Source: Nocardioides ganghwensis (GTDB lineage: Bacteria; Actinomycetota; Actinomycetes; Propionibacteriales; Nocardioidaceae). From it: DNA of 64,000 nt. Positions 35,044-44,369 of this stretch are shown piece after piece (positions within the stretch are counted from its first letter, which is position 1; each line of letters starts with the position of its first letter). The notes below the pieces were generated by a model. That model did no database searches. It was not told the DNA's origin and saw only the letters and a program-made list of their open reading frames with translations. The stretch is from the NCBI RefSeq assembly GCF_014779655.1, contig NZ_JACXYX010000005.1, positions 62,001 through 126,000 on the forward strand, read 5' to 3'. Made by a program: the position numbers and the translations under genes.

Positions 35044-35799
35044 CTATCCAGACAGCCCGGCCAGGACGGCGTGCGCCTCGACCATCGCGGGGCCGTACCA
35101 GGTCAGCAGCCGTCCCGACACCAGCCGCGTCGGCGTCCGGAGCGCCTCCGGTCCGTCGTCGGCGGTGAAGACGTACGGCTCGTCCGGCAGCAGCACCAGG
35201 TCCGCAGCGGCGTCGTCGATCTCGTCGGGGGTCACCGTGGGGTAGCGCCCCTCGCGCGCAGCCGGACCGTGGGCCAGCACGTTGGCCAGCCCGGCGCGGG
35301 CGAGCAGGTCGTCGGTGTAGGTCTGCGACCCCACGACCATCCACGGGTCGCGCCAGATCGGGACCGCGACGCGCAACCGCGGCGGGGGCGGGGGCGCCCA
35401 CAGGGAGCGCGCCTCGGCGAGCCACGGCGGGTCGGCCAGGCCGAGGGCGGTCGAGAACAGCCGCGACATCGACCCGAGCGCCTGCTCCACCGTCTCGATC
35501 CGCGTCACCCAGACAGCCACACCGGCATCGCGGAGCCGGCGCACGTCCAGCTCGCGGTTCTCCTCCATGTTGGCCACGACGAGGTCGGGGGCGAGACCAC
35601 GGATCGCGGCGAGGTCGGGGTTCTTCGTGCCGCGCACGCGAGGCACGTCGAGGTCGGCCGGGTGCGTGCACCAGTCGGTCGCCCCGACCAGCAGGTCGGT
35701 CTCCGTGGCGGCGAGCGCCTCGGTGAGCGACGGCACCAGCGAGACGATCCGCCGTGCCGGGCTGCTCAGTGGGACGTCGGCCCCGAGGTCGTCACGCAT
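35044..35799 (-). CDS. Helical-backbone metal receptor (BtuF-like) without signal peptide
   Basis: A 251-residue periplasmic-binding-protein-like fold of the BtuF/FhuD type: RIVSLVPSLTEALAATETDLLVGATDWCTHP, then RGTKNPDLAAIRGLAPDLVVANMEENR and WVTRIETVEQAL. BtuF proteins bind cobalamin outside the membrane, but this one begins directly with the folded domain and shows no signal peptide or lipobox, and no ABC transporter genes adjoin it. It may therefore work in the cytosol, for example as a corrinoid-binding or repurposed protein near the B12-dependent IcmF. TAGCCT lies 6 bases before the ATG (plus-strand 35806-35811). Confidence 0.82.
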   Translation of the reverse strand: MRDDLGADVPLSSPARRIVSLVPSLTEALAATETDLLVGATDWCTHPADLDVPRVRGTKNPDLAAIRGLAPDLVVANMEENRELDVRRLRDAGVAVWVTRIETVEQALGSMSRLFSTALGLADPPWLAEARSLWAPPPPPRLRVAVPIWRDPWMVVGSQTYTDDLLARAGLANVLAHGPAAREGRYPTVTPDEIDDAAADLVLLPDEPYVFTADDGPEALRTPTRLVSGRLLTWYGPAMVEAHAVLAGLSG

Positions 35800-35883
35800 G
35801 GTCCGAGGCTAGTCACATGGGGCGCGGGCAACCGGACGACCGGGTGATGGGATCCGCACCGGTCGCATGATGGAGTTCTCCCC

Positions 35884-37023
35884 ATGAGCAAGCACGCCCG
35901 GCCTCGGGGGCTGCCGATCGACGGCGTGGAGCAGCCGACGGCGGAGGGGTGGACGTACGCCGTCCGCAACCCCGCGACCGCCGAGACCCTCTGGGACGTC
36001 CCGGACGCGGGCGTCACCGAGGCGCACGCGGCTGCCGCTGCCGCGCGCCGCGCCTTCGACGCGACGCCGTGGAGCACCGACGTCGGCCTGCGCGCCGACG
36101 CCCTCCGGCGCCTGCAGGCCGCGCTCGCTGAGCGCGCCGACGACCTCGCCGCCCTGGTGGCGGCCGAGACCGGGGTGCCGCTGTCCCTCCGCGCCGCCCA
36201 CCTCGACGCGCCGATCGCCCTCATGAGGGGCGAGCTGCCCGGGGAGCCCGGCCGGTCCGCCGGCGTCACCGCCGTCGTCACCCCGGCCACCTCGCCACTG
36301 GCGGTGGCGATCGAGGAGGTCGGCCGGGTCCTCGCGGCCGGAGGCACCGTGGTGCTCAAGCCCGCGCCCGAGGCGGCGAGCGCCGCGATCGAGCTCGGCC
36401 GCATCGCCCTCGACATCCTGCCGCGAGGGGTCCTGAACGTGCTGGCCACCCGCGACGTCGACGTCGCGACCACCCTCACCCTCGACGACCGCGTCGACGA
36501 GGTCTCGTTCACGGGGTCGGCCGTCGCGGGCGAGCGCGTGCGGGTCGCAGGCGAGCGGGCGGGCAAGCGCGTACGCCTCGACGTCGGCGGTCCGCTCACC
36601 ATCGAGGCGGCTGACGACGACGACCTGTCCGCGGTCGTGTCCGCCGCTGCGGTGACGGTCGCCGCCAACGCCGGCCAGGCGTGCCGGCTGCCCGCGAGCG
36701 TCGTGGTGCCACCGCACCGCTACGCCGAGGCCCTCCGCACAGCCGTCGAGGCGATGGCGGAGGTCGTGCCCGGCGACCCGTCGGCGCCGGACACCCTGTG
36801 CGGCCCGCTCCGCTCGGGCGTGGCGCGCGACCGGGTGCGCCGCTACGTGGACCTCGCGCGGTCCGAGGGTGGGGACGTCGCGCTCGGCGGCACCGTCCTC
36901 GACCGCGACGGGTGGTGGTTCGCGCCGACCGTGATCGGCGGGTTGTCGCGTCAGTCCCGCCTGGTGCGCGAGGAGGTGCTCGGTCCGGTGCTCATGGTGG
37001 TGGCCGACGGGCGGAACAGCTGA
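35884..37023 (+). pseudogene. C-terminally truncated aldehyde dehydrogenase
   Basis: A 379-residue frame; full aldehyde dehydrogenases are ~475-495. The cofactor-binding part (VTPATSPLAVAIEEVGRVLAAGG, FTGSAVAGERV) and the catalytic Cys segment (NAGQACRLPASVVV) are present. The product stops just after EEVLGPVLMVVADGRNS, losing ~100 residues that form the dimerisation and substrate-tunnel parts. The general-base motif is also altered (LDVGGPLTIEAA instead of LELGGK), removing the usual Glu. The end runs 73 bases into the convergent membrane-protein gene. It is likely a decayed gene, though expression of a repurposed fragment cannot be excluded. No C-terminal remnant was found beyond the stop in another frame. 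Confidence 0.7.
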
Positions 37024-37403
37024 GCAGCGGCGGTGGCGCCGAGCACGCCCCCGCCGAGGACGAGCACGAGACCGGGACCAGGGACCCAACCGCTGGTGCC
37101 GACCAGGGTGAGCAGGTGCACCACCTGCCAGGCGGGGACGACCAGCGCCACGAGGGCGAAGATCGTCGCCTGCACCGCCGCCACCCGGCGCATCGGGACA
37201 AGTGCCCCCGCCAGCCCGAGCATCGCCGCGTAGAACGTCCACAGCCCGGCGCCGCGGGCCCCTGACACCGAGCCCACGGCGGTGTCGATCCACGGCAGGA
37301 AGGAGCCGAGGAGCACCATCGCGACGGCCCCAGCCAGGCGGCGCTTGGCCGGGTCCGGTCCGCGTCGCGCTCGGACCGCCCTCGTCGCCGTTGCTCCGGT
37401 CAT
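36951..37403 (-). CDS. Small integral membrane protein
   Basis: A 150-residue protein of unknown function. A basic N-terminus (RAVRARRGPDPAKRRLAG) is followed by four predicted transmembrane helices at ~28-48, 58-78, 85-105 and 112-132. The soluble C-terminus (FRPSATTMSTGPSTSSRTRRD) is antisense to the truncated aldehyde dehydrogenase. The ATG at 37403 puts the basic segment at the N-terminus, so the N-terminus is probably cytosolic. The frame is also open further upstream. I do not recognise the family. Confidence 0.7.
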   Translation of the reverse strand: MTGATATRAVRARRGPDPAKRRLAGAVAMVLLGSFLPWIDTAVGSVSGARGAGLWTFYAAMLGLAGALVPMRRVAAVQATIFALVALVVPAWQVVHLLTLVGTSGWVPGPGLVLVLGGGVLGATAAAQLFRPSATTMSTGPSTSSRTRRD

Positions 37404-37697
37404 GGGGGGACTGTACGGAACGTCGCCTGCGATCGGGCGGGACCGGGCGTACGACCGGGTGCCGTCACGCACGACGAACGGTCGTCGCCGCCACGACGAA
37501 CGGTCGGTCTGGAGCGCCCAGCGGCACCAGCACCCGCCCTGGCAGGCGTCCGCAGGGGCCCGTGCGCCACTAGCCGACCGATCCCTACCGCTGGGCGAAA
37601 AGTGTGACTCCCGTCACACAGATGCCTTGACCCGGTGTGATCGCGCTGTTTCGCTGCCGGGCACGCAACTCCGAGTCGTCAGCCAGTGGAGGACACC
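37404..37697. promoter_or_regulatory. Long divergent control region
   Basis: This 294-base gap separates the membrane protein from the symporter operon. Two exact 15-base direct repeats (CACGACGAACGGTCG) start at 37470 and 37492, offset by 22 bp, about two helical turns. A consensus CRP-family site is at 37603-37618, and TTGACC at 37627-37632 is a possible -35 element with only a poor -10 (TTCGCT at ~37650). No coding sequence is seen. Confidence 0.55.
37603..37618. promoter_or_regulatory. Consensus CRP/GlxR binding site
   Basis: TGTGA-CTCCCG-TCACA matches the CRP-family consensus exactly, inside a slightly longer inverted repeat (GTGTGAC and GTCACAC). It lies 80 bp upstream of the DUF4212/symporter operon. 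GlxR, the actinobacterial CRP homologue, controls acetate genes in Corynebacterium, which fits. The regulator is outside this window. Confidence 0.65.
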
Positions 37698-37972
<275 letters not shown>

Positions 37973-37976
<4 letters not shown>

Positions 37977-39658
37977 GCGACATCCAGACCTGGACCCTCG
38001 TGTTCGTCATCGTCACGTTCAGCATCTACATCTTCGTCGCCTACCGCAGCCGGGTCAGCACGACGTCAGGCTTCTACGTCGCAGGTGGCGGCATCCCGGC
38101 GCCCGCCAACGGCGCGGCGATCGCGGCCGACTGGATGAGCGCGGCGTCGTTCATCTCGATGGCCGGCATCATCGCCTTCGCCGGCAACGGCTACGGCGGC
38201 TCCGTCTACCTCATGGGCTGGACCGGCGGCTACGTGCTCCTCGCGCTGCTGCTGGCGCCCTACCTGCGCAAGTTCGGCAAGTACACGATCCCCGACTTCG
38301 TCGGTGACCGCTACAACGAGACGGCCCGCCTGGTCGCGGTGGTCGCGGCCATCGTCGTGTCCTTCGTCTACGTCGCCGGCCAGATGGCGGGCGTCGGCCT
38401 GGTCTTCACCCGCTTCCTCAAGGTGGACCCGACGACGGGCGTCATCATCGGCATGGCGATCGTCTTCTTCTACGCCGTGCTCGGCGGCATGAAGGGGATC
38501 ACCTGGACCCAGGTGACCCAGTACACCGTGCTGATCATCGCCTACCTGATCCCGGCGTTCGCCGTCTCCGCCAAGGTGACCGACGTGCCGATCCCCCAGG
38601 TCGGGTTCGGCACGATCCTCGCGGAGCTCGACGCGCTGCAGACCGAGCTCGGCATCCCCGAGTACACCGCCGCCTTCGGCAGCACCAACATGCTCAACAT
38701 GCTGCTGATCACCGCGTCGCTGATGTTCGGCACCGCGGGCCTGCCGCACGTGATCGTCCGCTTCTACACGGCCAAGAGCGTGCGAGCGGCGCGCTACTCC
38801 GCGCTGTGGGCGCTGTTCTTCATCGCCCTGCTCTACACCACCGCCCCGTCGGTGGCGGCCTTCAGCAAGCTGCAGATCATCGAGGACGTCAACGGCACCG
38901 CGCTGAGCGAGATGCCGTCGTGGTTCAACACGTGGTCCGAGGTCGGCCTGATCACCCAGGCCGACGGCTCTCCCGTCTCCGACCTGGGCGCGGACACGGT
39001 CGTCAACTACAGCGACATCCTGATCAACAACGACATCATCGTGCTGGCCTCGCCCGAGATCGGCGGTCTCCCGGCCCCGATCGTCGGCCTGGTCGCGGCG
39101 GGCGCGCTGGCCGCGGCGCTGTCGACGGCGTCCGGACTGCTGCTGGTCATCTCCAGTGCCGTCGCCAACGACGTCTACTTCAAGAAGATCAACCCCCAGG
39201 CCACCGAGGCCCGGCAGCTCATGGTCGGCCGCATCGCCATGGCCGGTGCGATCGTGGTCGCCGGCTACCTCGGCATCAACCCGCCGGGATTCGTGGCCCA
39301 GGTGGTGGCGCTGGCCTTCGGGCTGGCGGCAGCGAGCTTCTTCCCGATCCTGGTGCTCGGCATCTTCTGGAAGAACTGCACGGCCATGGGCGCGACGGCG
39401 GGCATGCTCGCCGGACTCGTCACGACGATGGCCTACATGTTGTGGACGATCGACATCTACGGCAACGGCGAGGGCATCTTCGGGATCCTCGAGACCGGCT
39501 TCGGCACGATCGGCATGCTGATCAACTTCGCGGTGACGATCATCGTCTCGCAGTTCACCCCGAAGCCGAGCCCCGTCATGCAGGAGCTGGTGGAGGAGAT
39601 CCGCTACCCCGGCAAGACCGAGCTCGTCGCCAAGCACGCGCAGGGCGAGATCCACTGA
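37973..39658 (+). CDS. SSS-family sodium/solute (probably acetate) symporter
   Basis: A 561-residue integral membrane protein with ~13 transmembrane helices. Its pattern (FYVAGGGIPAPANGAAIAADWMSAASFISMAG, FTRFLKVDPTTGVIIGMAI and AAALSTASGLLLVISSA) matches the VC_2705/ActP-like branch of the solute:sodium symporter family. It should import acetate or another short monocarboxylate, driven by sodium or protons. It starts within the stop of the DUF4212 gene. Convergent genes downstream encode an exonuclease and a cNMP/CBS/DUF294 protein; in proteobacteria the same set accompanies acetate-switch regulators such as CrbS/CrbR, which are absent here. A CRP site lies upstream of the operon. Confidence 0.92.
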
Positions 39659-39713
39659 CGCGACGCTGAGGACCGTCGACGCCGGGGTGCAGTCGCCCGG
39701 GCGTCGACGTCGT

Positions 39714-40349
39714 TCAGCGGCGCCCGCGCAGCCAGGACCTGAGGCGGTCTATCCACGGCTCGCGGCGGCGTACGTCCCGCAGGCTGAGCGGTCCGCTCGC
39801 GCCGAGCTCGGCGGTCTGCGCCAGGTAGAGCTCGGCGCAGGCGAGCGCATCTCCGAGGGCGTCGTGGGCCGTCGTCACCGGCAGCCCGTGGCGCTCCCTG
39901 GCCCTCCAGAGGCGCAGGTCCCCGGGGCGGACCTCGCCGTGGCGGACCAGCAGGCGGCGCTGGAGGTCGAGGGTGCACACGGCCGGCGGCAGGACCGGAC
40001 GCTCGCCCACGGCCCGGAAGGCCGCGCCGAGGAACGCCAGCTCGAACGGGGCGTGGTGGGCGAGGAGCACCCGTCCCGACAGGGCGCTGCGCAGCTCGGC
40101 CAGCACCTCGGCGAGCGGCCGGCCCTCCTCGAGGTCGTCGTGGGTCAGGCCGTGGATGGTGACCGCGTCGCCGGGATCGTCGTGGCGCACGACGCGGCGC
40201 CGGCCCCCGGAGAGGTCGATGCGCAGGCCGTCCACCGGCACCCAGCCCACGGCCAGCACCTCGTCGTGGGCAGGCGAGAGCCCGGTGGTCTCGAGGTCCA
40301 CCGCCAGCAGGGACAGCCGGTCGAGCCGGGTCCCGTCGTCGGGCGTCAC
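39714..40349 (-). CDS. DEDDh-type 3'-5' exonuclease (DnaQ-like)
   Basis: A 211-residue protein with an exonuclease domain at ~12-180. The first metal-binding motif is LLAVDLETTGLSP (D and E), the second lies in VLLAHHAPFELAFLGAAF, and the third in TTAHDALGDALACAELYL (H and D). It resembles the epsilon-like exonucleases that occur next to DUF294/CBS proteins and DUF4212 symporters. The biological link to transport is not understood; degradation of a small signalling nucleotide is one idea. The GTG start overlaps the stop of the CBS gene (GTGA), so the two are co-translated. It converges on the symporter gene with a 55-base gap. Confidence 0.85.
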   Translation of the reverse strand: MTPDDGTRLDRLSLLAVDLETTGLSPAHDEVLAVGWVPVDGLRIDLSGGRRRVVRHDDPGDAVTIHGLTHDDLEEGRPLAEVLAELRSALSGRVLLAHHAPFELAFLGAAFRAVGERPVLPPAVCTLDLQRRLLVRHGEVRPGDLRLWRARERHGLPVTTAHDALGDALACAELYLAQTAELGASGPLSLRDVRRREPWIDRLRSWLRGRR

Positions 40350-42220
40350 GTCAGCTCGCGGACGGGGTAGCGCTGCGCGATGGCGCCCTGGGCGGACCGG
40401 ATCACGCCGAACGCCGCCCTCAGGTGGCGCTGCTCGAAGTGGCTGAGCGTCGACGGGTCGACCCAGTTGTCGGCCGGTCTCCCGGCGCGGACCTGCTCGA
40501 CCTGGTGCCGCAGCCGCAGGTGCGCGAGGAACTCCCACGCGTCGCGCAGGTCGGCCCCCAGCGTCGGGCTGACCAGGCCGGCGGCGACGGCGTCCTCGAG
40601 CCGGGCGAGGGTCGACATCGCGTCCGACCCGCACGCCAGCCCGTGGAGGCGGGCGATCTCGACGACGGTGTTGATGCCGCCCCGCTTCACGTCGAGCGTG
40701 TCACGGTGCTCGCCGGAGCGGTCCACGACCAGGCCGCGGAAGAAGCCGAGCGGCGTGTGGTGCGACGCCGCGGCGGCGGCCAGGTGGGCGAGGAAGATCG
40801 GGGCGCCCTTGGCTGCCCGGCGCTCGATGGCCACCAGCTCGGCGGTCAGGTCCGGGTCGCCGTACTGGTGCCGCAGGTCGAAGAACACGCTGGCCTCCAG
40901 GATCGCCTCCGGGGTCGGCGTGCCGACCCAGCGCGCCACGTGGGCGCGCCAGGTGCCGAGGGGCTGGCGCCACCGCGGGTTCGTGGCCATCTTGTCGCCG
41001 CGGCACCGCGGGTAGCCGATGGTCTCCAGGCCGCTCGTGACGAGCTCGGCGAGCGCGCCGAACCAGGGCCCGTGCAGCTCCGGCCGGTAGTCGTCGTGCA
41101 GCAGCAGGGCATGGTCCTGGTCGGGGCCGAGGGCCTGCTCGAAGCGGGCCCGGGAGCCCAGGGTCAGCCAGGCGTACGGCACCGGAGGCGCACCGAGCTC
41201 GGCCTCGGCGAGCGCGATGACCTGCTGCTCGATCGCGTCCCCGACGGTGGTGACGACCCGGCCCGCGTCGTGGGCCGACGTGCCCTGCCGGACGAGCCCG
41301 GCGACCACCCGCTGCAGCCGGGTGGCCAGCTCCGCGATCGTGGCGACGTCGGGTGCCTTGGCGATGTCGCCGACGAGGAACACGGGGTTGGCCTGCTGGA
41401 GGCGGAGCAGGTCGGTGGCCGTGACCATGCCGGTGGGTCGACCGTCCTCGACCACGGGCAGGTGGTGGATGTTGCGGCGCACCAGCTCGAGGAGCGCCTC
41501 CAGGGCAGGCGCGTCGGGGCGGGTGGTCGCCGGGTCCGGCGTCATGACCGCGGACACGGGACCCGCCGGGTCCACGGCGGCGGCCAGGACCCGGGTGCGC
41601 AGGTCGCGGTCCGTCAGGATGCCGACGAGGGCCTCGCCGTCGGTGACCAGCACCGACGAGATCCGCTCGTCCGACATCAGCCGGGCGGCCTCCAGGACGG
41701 AGGCGTCGGCACGGATGCTGACCGGCGCCCGGCTCACCAGGTCGCGCACCGCGCTGGACATCATCGACCGCTCCGGGCCGGTCACCTCCCGTCGTTGCCG
41801 GGCGACCGCCTCGCGCAGCCGTCCGGCGCGGTGCTCGAAGAAGGACGCGAAGTCGGCGTGCTGGGCGCGGAGCTGGTGGAACACCTCGGCCGGGCAGGCC
41901 AGCACCAGCGTGTCCTCGATCGCGTGGACGGTGACCGGTTGCGGCGACCCGGTCGCCAGTGCGGCGCCGCCGATGCAGGTCCCGGCGGCTCCCCGTTCGA
42001 CCAGCTCGCCGGCGCCGTCGCGCAGCTCGACGGCGCCGGACCTCACCACGAGCAGCTCGACCGCGGTGCTGCCCGCGGCCAGCACCACGGTGCCGCGGCG
42101 GTGGTAGCCGATGCTCAGCCGCGGCGGGATCGACTCGAGGACCGCAGCCGGCAAGGAGTCGAACGGGGCGTGGGCCGCGAGGAAGTCCCGGATCTCCGCG
42201 AGCTCGACGTTGAGGGGCAC
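40346..42220 (-). CDS. cNMP-binding / CBS-pair / DUF294 nucleotidyltransferase-like protein
   Basis: A 624-residue cytosolic signalling protein. Residues ~10-130 form a cyclic-nucleotide-binding (CAP_ED) domain. Residues ~165-285 hold two CBS domains (SSVLVTDGEALVGILTDRDLRT and HHLPVVEDGRPTGMVTATDLLR), likely binding adenine nucleotides. Residues ~310-480 form DUF294, with the nucleotidyltransferase motif GSRARFEQ and DQDHAL, and the DUF294 C-terminal helices follow. It may modify or regulate a target in response to nucleotide levels. It is coupled to the exonuclease gene and faces the DUF4212/SSS symporter, an arrangement also known in gammaproteobacteria, suggesting control of acetate uptake. 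The GTG at 42220 fits the domain start. The regulator role is inference. Confidence 0.88.
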   Translation of the reverse strand: MPLNVELAEIRDFLAAHAPFDSLPAAVLESIPPRLSIGYHRRGTVVLAAGSTAVELLVVRSGAVELRDGAGELVERGAAGTCIGGAALATGSPQPVTVHAIEDTLVLACPAEVFHQLRAQHADFASFFEHRAGRLREAVARQRREVTGPERSMMSSAVRDLVSRAPVSIRADASVLEAARLMSDERISSVLVTDGEALVGILTDRDLRTRVLAAAVDPAGPVSAVMTPDPATTRPDAPALEALLELVRRNIHHLPVVEDGRPTGMVTATDLLRLQQANPVFLVGDIAKAPDVATIAELATRLQRVVAGLVRQGTSAHDAGRVVTTVGDAIEQQVIALAEAELGAPPVPYAWLTLGSRARFEQALGPDQDHALLLHDDYRPELHGPWFGALAELVTSGLETIGYPRCRGDKMATNPRWRQPLGTWRAHVARWVGTPTPEAILEASVFFDLRHQYGDPDLTAELVAIERRAAKGAPIFLAHLAAAAASHHTPLGFFRGLVVDRSGEHRDTLDVKRGGINTVVEIARLHGLACGSDAMSTLARLEDAVAAGLVSPTLGADLRDAWEFLAHLRLRHQVEQVRAGRPADNWVDPSTLSHFEQRHLRAAFGVIRSAQGAIAQRYPVRELT

Positions 42221-42262
42221 CCACCCATCATGACGACAGGCACGGGCCGGCGCTGCCTGTTG

Positions 42263-42910
42263 TCACTCCTCCCCGAGGTGCGGGTCGCCCAGGAGGTACT
42301 GCGTCAGCGGACCCTGGTGCTGGCGGTCGTGGTGGCGCACCGGCTCGGGGACCATGCGTCCCTCGGCGGTGTCCCAGAAGCGGTCGACCCGACGGGCCAC
42401 CGCACGGGCGAGCCGGCCGACCGGCCCCCGGTGCGGGATCCACGGGTGCGGCCGCGTGGGAGACGCCAGCTCGGCACGGTGGAGCAGCGTGCCCAGGTCG
42501 CGGGGGTCGTTCGGCTCCTCGGAGAGCAGGGTCGCGGCAAGTCGTCGCTCCAGGTCGCACACCAGCTCGAACTCGCGGCGCACGTCCTGCCAGATGGGCG
42601 GCCACGGCCGTCCGACCGCGAACGTGGAGCCGTACAGCTTGGCCTTCACCTGCGCGAGCGACTCCTCGTAGGAGCGGCTGGCGGCCAGGAACTCGTGGGC
42701 GAGGTCGTGACCACCCGGGAGGTGGCGGACGAGTGGCGCGATCGCGTCGACCATGGCGGCGTTGTGCCGGCTTGCGGCGGCCAGGAACGTGTCGATGGCG
42801 GTGTAGTGGTCGCGGGGGTGGCGCACGTCGGGTCGCGCGTCGGCGGCCAGGACCAGGCGGTACCCGAGGTCGTGGTGGATGCTCTCGAGGTCGTGGGCGA
42901 GGGTGATCAC
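42263..42910 (-). CDS. Conserved hypothetical protein
   Basis: A 215-residue soluble protein I do not recognise. The N-terminal half is helical and rich in His and Glu/Asp (LAHDLESIHHDLG, RDHYTAIDTFLAAASRHN, GGHDLAHEFLAA), reminiscent of hemerythrin-like HHE proteins but without a clean HHE signature. The C-terminal half is basic and Pro-rich. The GTG at 42910 is clearly the start: AAGGAGG lies 8 bases upstream, the strongest ribosome binding site in this area. It stands 42 bases upstream of the CBS/DUF294 gene, so it may belong to that operon. A metal-binding role is only a guess. Confidence 0.75.
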   Translation of the reverse strand: MITLAHDLESIHHDLGYRLVLAADARPDVRHPRDHYTAIDTFLAAASRHNAAMVDAIAPLVRHLPGGHDLAHEFLAASRSYEESLAQVKAKLYGSTFAVGRPWPPIWQDVRREFELVCDLERRLAATLLSEEPNDPRDLGTLLHRAELASPTRPHPWIPHRGPVGRLARAVARRVDRFWDTAEGRMVPEPVRHHDRQHQGPLTQYLLGDPHLGEE

Positions 42911-42974
42911 GGCGGTCACCTCCTTCGGAAGCCGTGTCACTCCAGTCTTGCTCGTCCCGGCCCCAGCGCAAGGC

Positions 42975-43421
42975 CTACGGGATCTGCGCCGGTCGCCGCA
43001 TCGGGACGTGCATGATGCCGTCCTCGTCGAACTCGGGCCCGGTCACCTCGAAGCCGTACGCCTCGTAGAACCCGGTCAGGCCGGTCTGGGCGTCGAGGCG
43101 CACCTCGCGGCCGCCGCAGAGCGCCATCGCCTCGTCCATCATCAGCGCCGCGAGCCCGCGTCCGCGGGCGGCCGGCGCGACCACGACCCGGCCGATCCGC
43201 GCGGCCACACCGTCGTCGAGCACGCGGAGGGTGCCCACCACCGAGCCGTCGTCGTCGAGCAGCACGACGTGCCGGGTGGCCTCCTCGAGGTCGCGGCCGT
43301 CGAGGTCGGGGTAGGGGCAGTCCTGCTCCACGACGAACACCTGCTGCCGCAGCCGCCACACGTCGTACGCAGTGCGCGGCGCCAGCTCGTCGACGGTGGT
43401 CGCCAGCACGCGGACGCTCAT
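42975..43421 (-). CDS. GNAT-family N-acetyltransferase (ElaA-like)
   Basis: A 148-residue acetyltransferase. The YDVWRLRQQVFVVEQDCPYPDLDGRDL segment is characteristic of the ElaA group, and RVVVAPAARGRGLAALMMDEAM is the acetyl-CoA pyrophosphate-binding loop (R-x-x-G-x-G/A). It transfers an acetyl group to an unknown amine. Its ATG overlaps the stop of the esterase gene upstream (ATGA), so the two are translationally coupled. The true substrate of ElaA-type enzymes is unknown. Confidence 0.87.
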   Translation of the reverse strand: MSVRVLATTVDELAPRTAYDVWRLRQQVFVVEQDCPYPDLDGRDLEEATRHVVLLDDDGSVVGTLRVLDDGVAARIGRVVVAPAARGRGLAALMMDEAMALCGGREVRLDAQTGLTGFYEAYGFEVTGPEFDEDGIMHVPMRRPAQIP

Positions 43422-44317
43422 CGGAGGAAGTCCACGACCTGGGTGAAGGCGCGGCGCGCCTCCGGGATCAGCGGGAGGAGGCCGTAGACGTGGATCAGGT
43501 CGGGCTCCTCGACCGAGGTCAGGTCCCAGCCGGCCTCGACGGCTCGCCGCGCGAGCAGTCGGCACCCCGGGGCCAGGAGGTCGCGGGTGCCGTACAGCAC
43601 CAGCGCCTTCGGCAGGCCGGCCAGGTCGGCGAGGGCGGGGGAGACCTCCGGGCGGCCGAGGTCGTCGGGTGTGCCGGCCCACCACCCGGCGTACGCCTCG
43701 AGCTTGCTGTAGAACAGCCACGGGTCGACGGCGTCCACCTCCCGGGTCTCGGGCGTCGAGGACGTGAGGTCGACCCACGGCGCGTGCAGCACGAGGTGTG
43801 TCGCGGGCGTCAGGCCCCGGTCGCGCATGGACAGCGCCATCGCGAGCGCCAGGCCGCCGCCGGCGGAGTCGCCGGCCAGCACGACGCCGCCCTCCTGGTC
43901 CGCCCAACGCGCGGCGTCCGCGACGAGGGCGTCGTGCGAGTCGGCCCACGTGTGCTCGGGTGCGAGGGGGTAGTCGGGCATGACGACCCGGGCACCGACC
44001 GCCTCGGCGAGCCGGGTGGCGTAGCGCACGTGGACCGCGTCGATCGGAGCCATGAAGGCCCCGCCGTGGACGTAGTAGAGGGTGCGGTGGACCCGGCGCC
44101 CGCGCGGGGTCAGGACGTGGGAGGGGAAGCCGATGTCGGCGACCGCGACCTCCCAGTTCTTCGCGAAGCGGGGCGTCGCCCGCGTCGGGAGGCGCCGGTC
44201 CAGGGTGCGGTGGTCCGCCTCGACGCGGGCCCGCTCCGCCGGTTCGCTGTCGAGGTCGCCGGCCTTGCGCAGTCGTGGGATGACGGTGGCCAGCAGTGCG
44301 TGGCGGAGGCTCGGCAT
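43418..44317 (-). CDS. Alpha/beta hydrolase (HSL-family esterase)
   Basis: A 299-residue hydrolase of the hormone-sensitive-lipase group. YYVHGGAF supplies the oxyanion hole, GDSAGGGLALAMALS contains the nucleophile Ser (~151), and later Asp (TRDLLAPG) and His (DLIHVYGLLP) complete the triad. It likely cleaves short-chain esters; the real substrate is unknown. TACGCT (plus-strand 44324-44329) lies 6 bases before the ATG, consistent with a leaderless transcript. It is divergent from the thiamin transporter operon; the riboswitch starts ~50 bases away on the other strand. It is coupled downstream to the GNAT gene. Confidence 0.9.
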   Translation of the reverse strand: MPSLRHALLATVIPRLRKAGDLDSEPAERARVEADHRTLDRRLPTRATPRFAKNWEVAVADIGFPSHVLTPRGRRVHRTLYYVHGGAFMAPIDAVHVRYATRLAEAVGARVVMPDYPLAPEHTWADSHDALVADAARWADQEGGVVLAGDSAGGGLALAMALSMRDRGLTPATHLVLHAPWVDLTSSTPETREVDAVDPWLFYSKLEAYAGWWAGTPDDLGRPEVSPALADLAGLPKALVLYGTRDLLAPGCRLLARRAVEAGWDLTSVEEPDLIHVYGLLPLIPEARRAFTQVVDFLR

Positions 44318-44369
44318 GGACGCAGCGTAGGGGCCCGCGCGGACGGCGCTAGGCTGATGGAGAGAAGAC

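Noticed and set aside
37033..37233. Separate small gene for the missing aldehyde dehydrogenase C-terminus
   Set aside because: Translations of all three plus-strand frames downstream of 37023 show no aldehyde dehydrogenase-like sequence.
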